7,245 bases of DNA, taken from assembly GCA_039811865.1 (NCBI GenBank), contig JBDHZK010000133.1:1-7245 (forward strand), given 5' to 3'. Position 1 is the first letter of the stretch. Each line of letters opens with the position of its first letter. The DNA comes from JBDHZK01 sp039811865 (GTDB taxonomy: Bacteria > Actinomycetota > Actinomycetes > Propionibacteriales > Propionibacteriaceae). The notes below the pieces were generated by a model. The model did no database searches, was not told the origin of the DNA, and worked only from the letters and a program-made list of their open reading frames with translations. This document shows, in pieces, positions 5,202 to 7,245 of the stretch. The translations under genes and the position numbers were made by a program.

Positions 5202-6380
5202 ATGAGCTGGAGCTTCGGCGAGTTCTCCCTCGACCCAGGCCGATACCGCTTGCGTCGCGCGGGTCTGGACGTCCACGTCGAGCCGCAGGTGTTCGACGTC
5301 CTTTGCTACCTGGTCGAGCATCGCGGACGGGTCGTCCCCAAGGAGGAGTTGCTCGACAATGTTTGGGGCAACCGGTTCGTCAGCGAAAGCACTTTGACGA
5401 CCAGGATCAAGGCGGCGCGACGCGCGCTGGGCGACGACGGCGGCCAACAGCGCTGGATCCAGACGATTCGATCCCGCGGCTACGAGTTCGTCGGCGAGGT
5501 GGAGCCGGAGCGCCCCACCGCCCACCGTCCGCCCGGCCCGGTGGAATCGGCCACCCCGATGTTCTGCCGGGGCGAGGACGGCGTCCGGATCGCCTACGCC
5601 GTCAGCGGTTCGGGACCGCCGCTGGTCAAGGCGGCGAACTGGATGACGCATCTGGGGCACGACGCCGACAGCCCGGTTTGGCGGCACTGGTTGGCTGCGC
5701 TGTCGGCCGGCCACACACTGGTCCGCTATGACGAGCGCGGTTGCGGACTCTCCGAGCTCGACGTGGCGTCCTTCTGTTTCGGCGACTGGGTCGCCGATCT
5801 CGAGGCGGTCGTCGACGCCGCCGGGTTGGACCGCTTCCCGCTGCTCGGAATTTCTCAGGGCGCAGCCGTCGCGACCGCATACGCGGTACGCCATCCCGAG
5901 CGCGTGGAGCGCCTCGTCCTGGTCGGCGGCTACGCCGCCGGCCGCGGCGTCCGGGCCCGAACCGAGCCGGAGCAAGCGGCGGCAGCCCTTGACATCGAGC
6001 TCGCCCGCGTCGGCTGGGGACGCTCCGACTCGGCCTTTCGCCGGGTGTTCGCGGTGCAGTTCTTCCCCGATGGACCCGCGGAGGTCTGGGACGCGTTCGA
6101 CGAACTCCAGCAGCGGACCACCACCCCGGCCAACGCCGTCGCCTTCCTGCACGCCTTCAGCACGGTGGACGTCCGCGAGCTGGCACCGCAGGTACGCTGC
6201 CCAACGCTGTTGCTGCACAGCCGGGACGACCACCGCGTCCCGTACTGGTGTTCGCAGGAGTTGCAGGCCTTGATCCCAGGCAGCCGGTTGGTGCCCGTCC
6301 CGAGCCGCAACCACCTGCTGACCGGCAACGAACCCGGTTGGCTGGTCGCCATCGACGAGTTGCGCGCCTTCCTCGCCTGA
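5202..6380 (+). CDS. Winged-helix (Trans_reg_C) DNA-binding domain fused to alpha/beta hydrolase
   Basis: A 392-residue two-domain protein. Residues 4-100 form an OmpR/CadC-type winged helix: FGEFSLDPGRYRLRRAG, the VEPQVFDVLCYLVEHRGRVV helix-turn, LLDNVWG, SESTLTTRIKAARRALGDD (61-79, recognition helix region) and the RSRGYEFVGEV wing (90-100). A linker rich in Pro and charged residues (101-120) follows, then an alpha/beta-hydrolase fold (about 122-392). Its nucleophile elbow is GISQG (216-220, S218), the acid is probably D343 in SRDDHRVP, and the base is H371 in SRNHLL; an HTLVRYDERGCGLSE segment (171-185) is typical of the fold. The complete triad suggests a true hydrolase or a ligand-binding sensor. 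There is no transmembrane segment or receiver domain, so this is probably a cytosolic one-component regulator. Target and substrate are unknown; the flanking inverted repeat may be its own site. The domain calls are secure. Confidence 0.93.
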   Translation: MSWSFGEFSLDPGRYRLRRAGLDVHVEPQVFDVLCYLVEHRGRVVPKEELLDNVWGNRFVSESTLTTRIKAARRALGDDGGQQRWIQTIRSRGYEFVGEVEPERPTAHRPPGPVESATPMFCRGEDGVRIAYAVSGSGPPLVKAANWMTHLGHDADSPVWRHWLAALSAGHTLVRYDERGCGLSELDVASFCFGDWVADLEAVVDAAGLDRFPLLGISQGAAVATAYAVRHPERVERLVLVGGYAAGRGVRARTEPEQAAAALDIELARVGWGRSDSAFRRVFAVQFFPDGPAEVWDAFDELQQRTTTPANAVAFLHAFSTVDVRELAPQVRCPTLLLHSRDDHRVPYWCSQELQALIPGSRLVPVPSRNHLLTGNEPGWLVAIDELRAFLA

Positions 6381-6395
6381 TTCCCGGGCTCGGGC

Positions 6396-6410
6396 CGACG
6401 CGCGGCGTCG
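6396..6410 (+). terminator. Short GC hairpin after the hydrolase-fusion gene
   Basis: CGACGC and GCGTCG pair perfectly around a 3-nt loop, 16 nt after the stop, preceded by a weaker CCCG/CGGG pair (6383-6394). There is no T-tract, so it is a weak terminator candidate. The rest of the 179-bp gap (6381-6559) shows no other gene or clear promoter; its last bases hold the next gene's ribosome site. Confidence 0.35.
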
Positions 6411-6559
6411 CGATGGATCGCCGATCGACGGTTTCGGCCGCCCATCGAACCGACGTTCCGCGATGTGTACGACCGCAAACTCCGCCTGGTCTCCACCAGC
6501 TCTCCAAGCTCTGCGACGCCGCCGAGGGGGAAGCTGGCACCGAGAAGGGATGGTGCTCC

Positions 6560-7018
6560 ATGAAAGTACGCAGGCAACCCCACCTGCCGGTTCGGTTGGT
6601 CGCCGCGCTTGGCGCGGGACTGGTCGACGTGGCCCGATTCCGGCGGGGGAGCTCGCTGGCTCGCCGCGCCGAGCTCGCAATCAGACGGGTGCAGGGCTGG
6701 CCGCTAGGCGAGTTGAGCGTGGTCCTACCGTCGGGACGCCGGCACCGGGTGCCGCTGCGGTTGATCGAGGACAGTTCGAGCAGTTGGCTCGTCGTCGCTC
6801 GTGGGGGGACGCCAACTTGGCTGCGGGGGTTGCTGGCCTCCCCCGATTCGGCCACGCTTCGGTTCGCGGGCGAGCGCCTGCGCGTCGTCCCGGAGGTGAT
6901 CGGGGGACGCCTCCGAGACGACGCCTGGAGCCGCGTCCTGCTCAGCGCCCCCGGCTACGCCGGTTACGCCGAGCGCGCGGTAGCTCCGCTCCCGATCGTC
7001 CGGTTGGCAATCGCCTGA
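6560..7018 (+). CDS. Deazaflavin (F420)-dependent nitroreductase-family protein (Ddn-like)
   Basis: A 152-residue protein resembling the split-beta-barrel deazaflavin-dependent oxidoreductases, which include mycobacterial Ddn and related F420H2-dependent quinone reductases. The recognisable order is GRRHRVPLRLIEDSSSSWLVVARGG (59-83, the phosphate-binding beta hairpin that usually reads GRxxGxxRxVPL), TPTWLRGLLASPDSATLRFAGERLRV (84-109, the WxxNLxAxP segment), then APGYAGYAERAVAPLPIVRL (130-149, matching the PGYxxYqxxtxRxIPvvxL end). The length fits the family. ATG 6560 is chosen for the GAGAAGGGA ribosome site 9 nt upstream. An in-frame ATG at 6413 would add 49 residues with no family resemblance. 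The N-terminus (1-50) is basic and weakly hydrophobic and might peripherally contact the membrane, as in Ddn. The asparagine usual in the WxxNL segment is replaced by glycine (WLRGL). Substrate and cofactor use are inferred from family only. Confidence 0.8.
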   Translation: MKVRRQPHLPVRLVAALGAGLVDVARFRRGSSLARRAELAIRRVQGWPLGELSVVLPSGRRHRVPLRLIEDSSSSWLVVARGGTPTWLRGLLASPDSATLRFAGERLRVVPEVIGGRLRDDAWSRVLLSAPGYAGYAERAVAPLPIVRLAIA

Positions 7019-7088
7019 TCCGAGGTCGGCGCGTCCGACCCTCGGACCCGGCGCGGTCGGCGCACCCGACCTCACCGGCCCCCGCGAG

Positions 7089-7119
7089 TTGACCCTCACC
7101 CAACGTGAGGGTTTAGCGT
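7089..7119 (+). promoter_or_regulatory. MerR-type promoter: 19-bp spacer with a perfect dyad
   Basis: TTGACC (7089-7094) and TAGCGT (7114-7119) form -35 and -10 elements separated by 19 bp, longer than the optimal 17. The spacer region holds a perfect inverted repeat, ACCCTCAC (7092-7099) and GTGAGGGT (7105-7112), around CCAAC. An over-long spacer with a centred dyad is the hallmark of promoters activated by MerR-family regulators through DNA distortion. The -10 lies 7 nt before ATG 7127, so the transcript is probably leaderless. Confidence 0.7.
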
Positions 7120-7126
7120 CGCCGGC

Positions 7127-7245
7127 ATGCTGACCGACAACATCCGCCAACGATTGGTCGCCGAGTTGGACGACGACCAGCGCGAGGTCCGTAACCGGGC
7201 CGCGCTCGAGTTGGGCAAGGCGGCCGACCCGCGCACCGCCGAACC
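7127..7245 (+). CDS. HEAT-repeat-like protein, N-terminal start (partial, runs off window)
   Basis: The frame opens at ATG 7127 and is still open at the window end (39 full codons). The sequence begins MLTDNIRQRLVAELDD and continues with REVRNRAALELGKAADPRT (residues 19-37). This is a typical HEAT/PBS-lyase-like repeat, with V/A at the helix-packing positions, an ALELGK core and a DPR turn. HEAT repeats form alpha-solenoid scaffolds for protein or DNA contact. No Shine-Dalgarno sequence is present, but an ideal -10 lies 7 nt upstream, fitting a leaderless start. The operator-bearing promoter suggests control by a MerR-type factor, possibly this gene's own product or a neighbour outside the window. 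Whether the protein carries other domains cannot be seen. Confidence 0.65.
   Translation, partial: MLTDNIRQRLVAELDDDQREVRNRAALELGKAADPRTAE

Noticed and set aside
6413..6559. Upstream ATG giving a 49-residue N-terminal extension of the deazaflavin-reductase-like protein
   Set aside because: The extension shows no family resemblance and has no ribosome site, whereas ATG 6560 has GAGAAGGGA at good spacing.
4323..6680. A 785-codon open frame on the minus strand
   Set aside because: It runs antisense through three well-supported plus-strand genes, has low-complexity Arg/Ala/Gly/Gln-rich composition and no recognisable domain. It is a GC-bias shadow.
1..7245. A phage, defense or mobile-element island
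   Set aside because: No integrase, transposase, toxin-antitoxin pair, CRISPR repeat, tRNA attachment site or terminal repeats were found. Base composition looks uniform and each gene fits ordinary actinobacterial chromosome content.

Overview
The window is GC-rich, gene-dense bacterial DNA with strong G/C bias at third codon positions. It very probably comes from the chromosome of an actinobacterium (Actinomycetota); the genus cannot be named from sequence alone. Supporting signs are an encapsulin with an encapsulated dye-decolorizing peroxidase (DyP), a deazaflavin (F420)-type reductase, a WHG-type TetR regulator, and several genes whose -10 hexamer lies only 6-7 nt before the ATG (leaderless transcripts).

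Layout: (1) 1-1222 is the end of an encapsulin shell gene followed by a DyP peroxidase. The DyP ends in a Pro/Ala-rich linker and a textbook encapsulin cargo-loading peptide (DGSLGIGSL), so together they form a peroxidase nanocompartment. (2) 1346-2290 is a CPBP/CAAX-type intramembrane protease-like protein on its own probable leaderless promoter. (3) A long nested inverted repeat, probably a bidirectional terminator, separates it from a convergent gene. (4) 2396-4141 is a divergent pair: an NAD(P)-binding atypical SDR on the minus strand and a TetR/WHG regulator on the plus strand. Two mirror-image copies of a 16-bp operator-like sequence lie between them. (5) 4251-5069 is a polytopic membrane protein with an HELVH zinc-protease-like motif. 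(6) 5202-6380 is a one-component regulator candidate with an OmpR/CadC-type winged helix fused to an alpha/beta hydrolase. (7) 6560-7018 is a small deazaflavin-dependent nitroreductase-family protein. (8) 7127 to the window end is the start of a HEAT-repeat-like gene. Its promoter has a 19-bp spacer carrying a perfect dyad, the hallmark of MerR-family control.

Two pairs probably work together: encapsulin with DyP, and SDR with its divergent TetR regulator. The other genes look like individually transcribed accessory or housekeeping genes; three of them share a TA(A/G)CGTC-N5-6-ATG start signal. No tRNA, rRNA, CRISPR array, insertion sequence or phage gene was seen. No gene-free stretch exceeds about 180 bp. 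The strongest candidates for a second look are the encapsulin-DyP module with its shell-first gene order, the winged-helix/hydrolase fusion, and the MerR-type promoter at the right edge.
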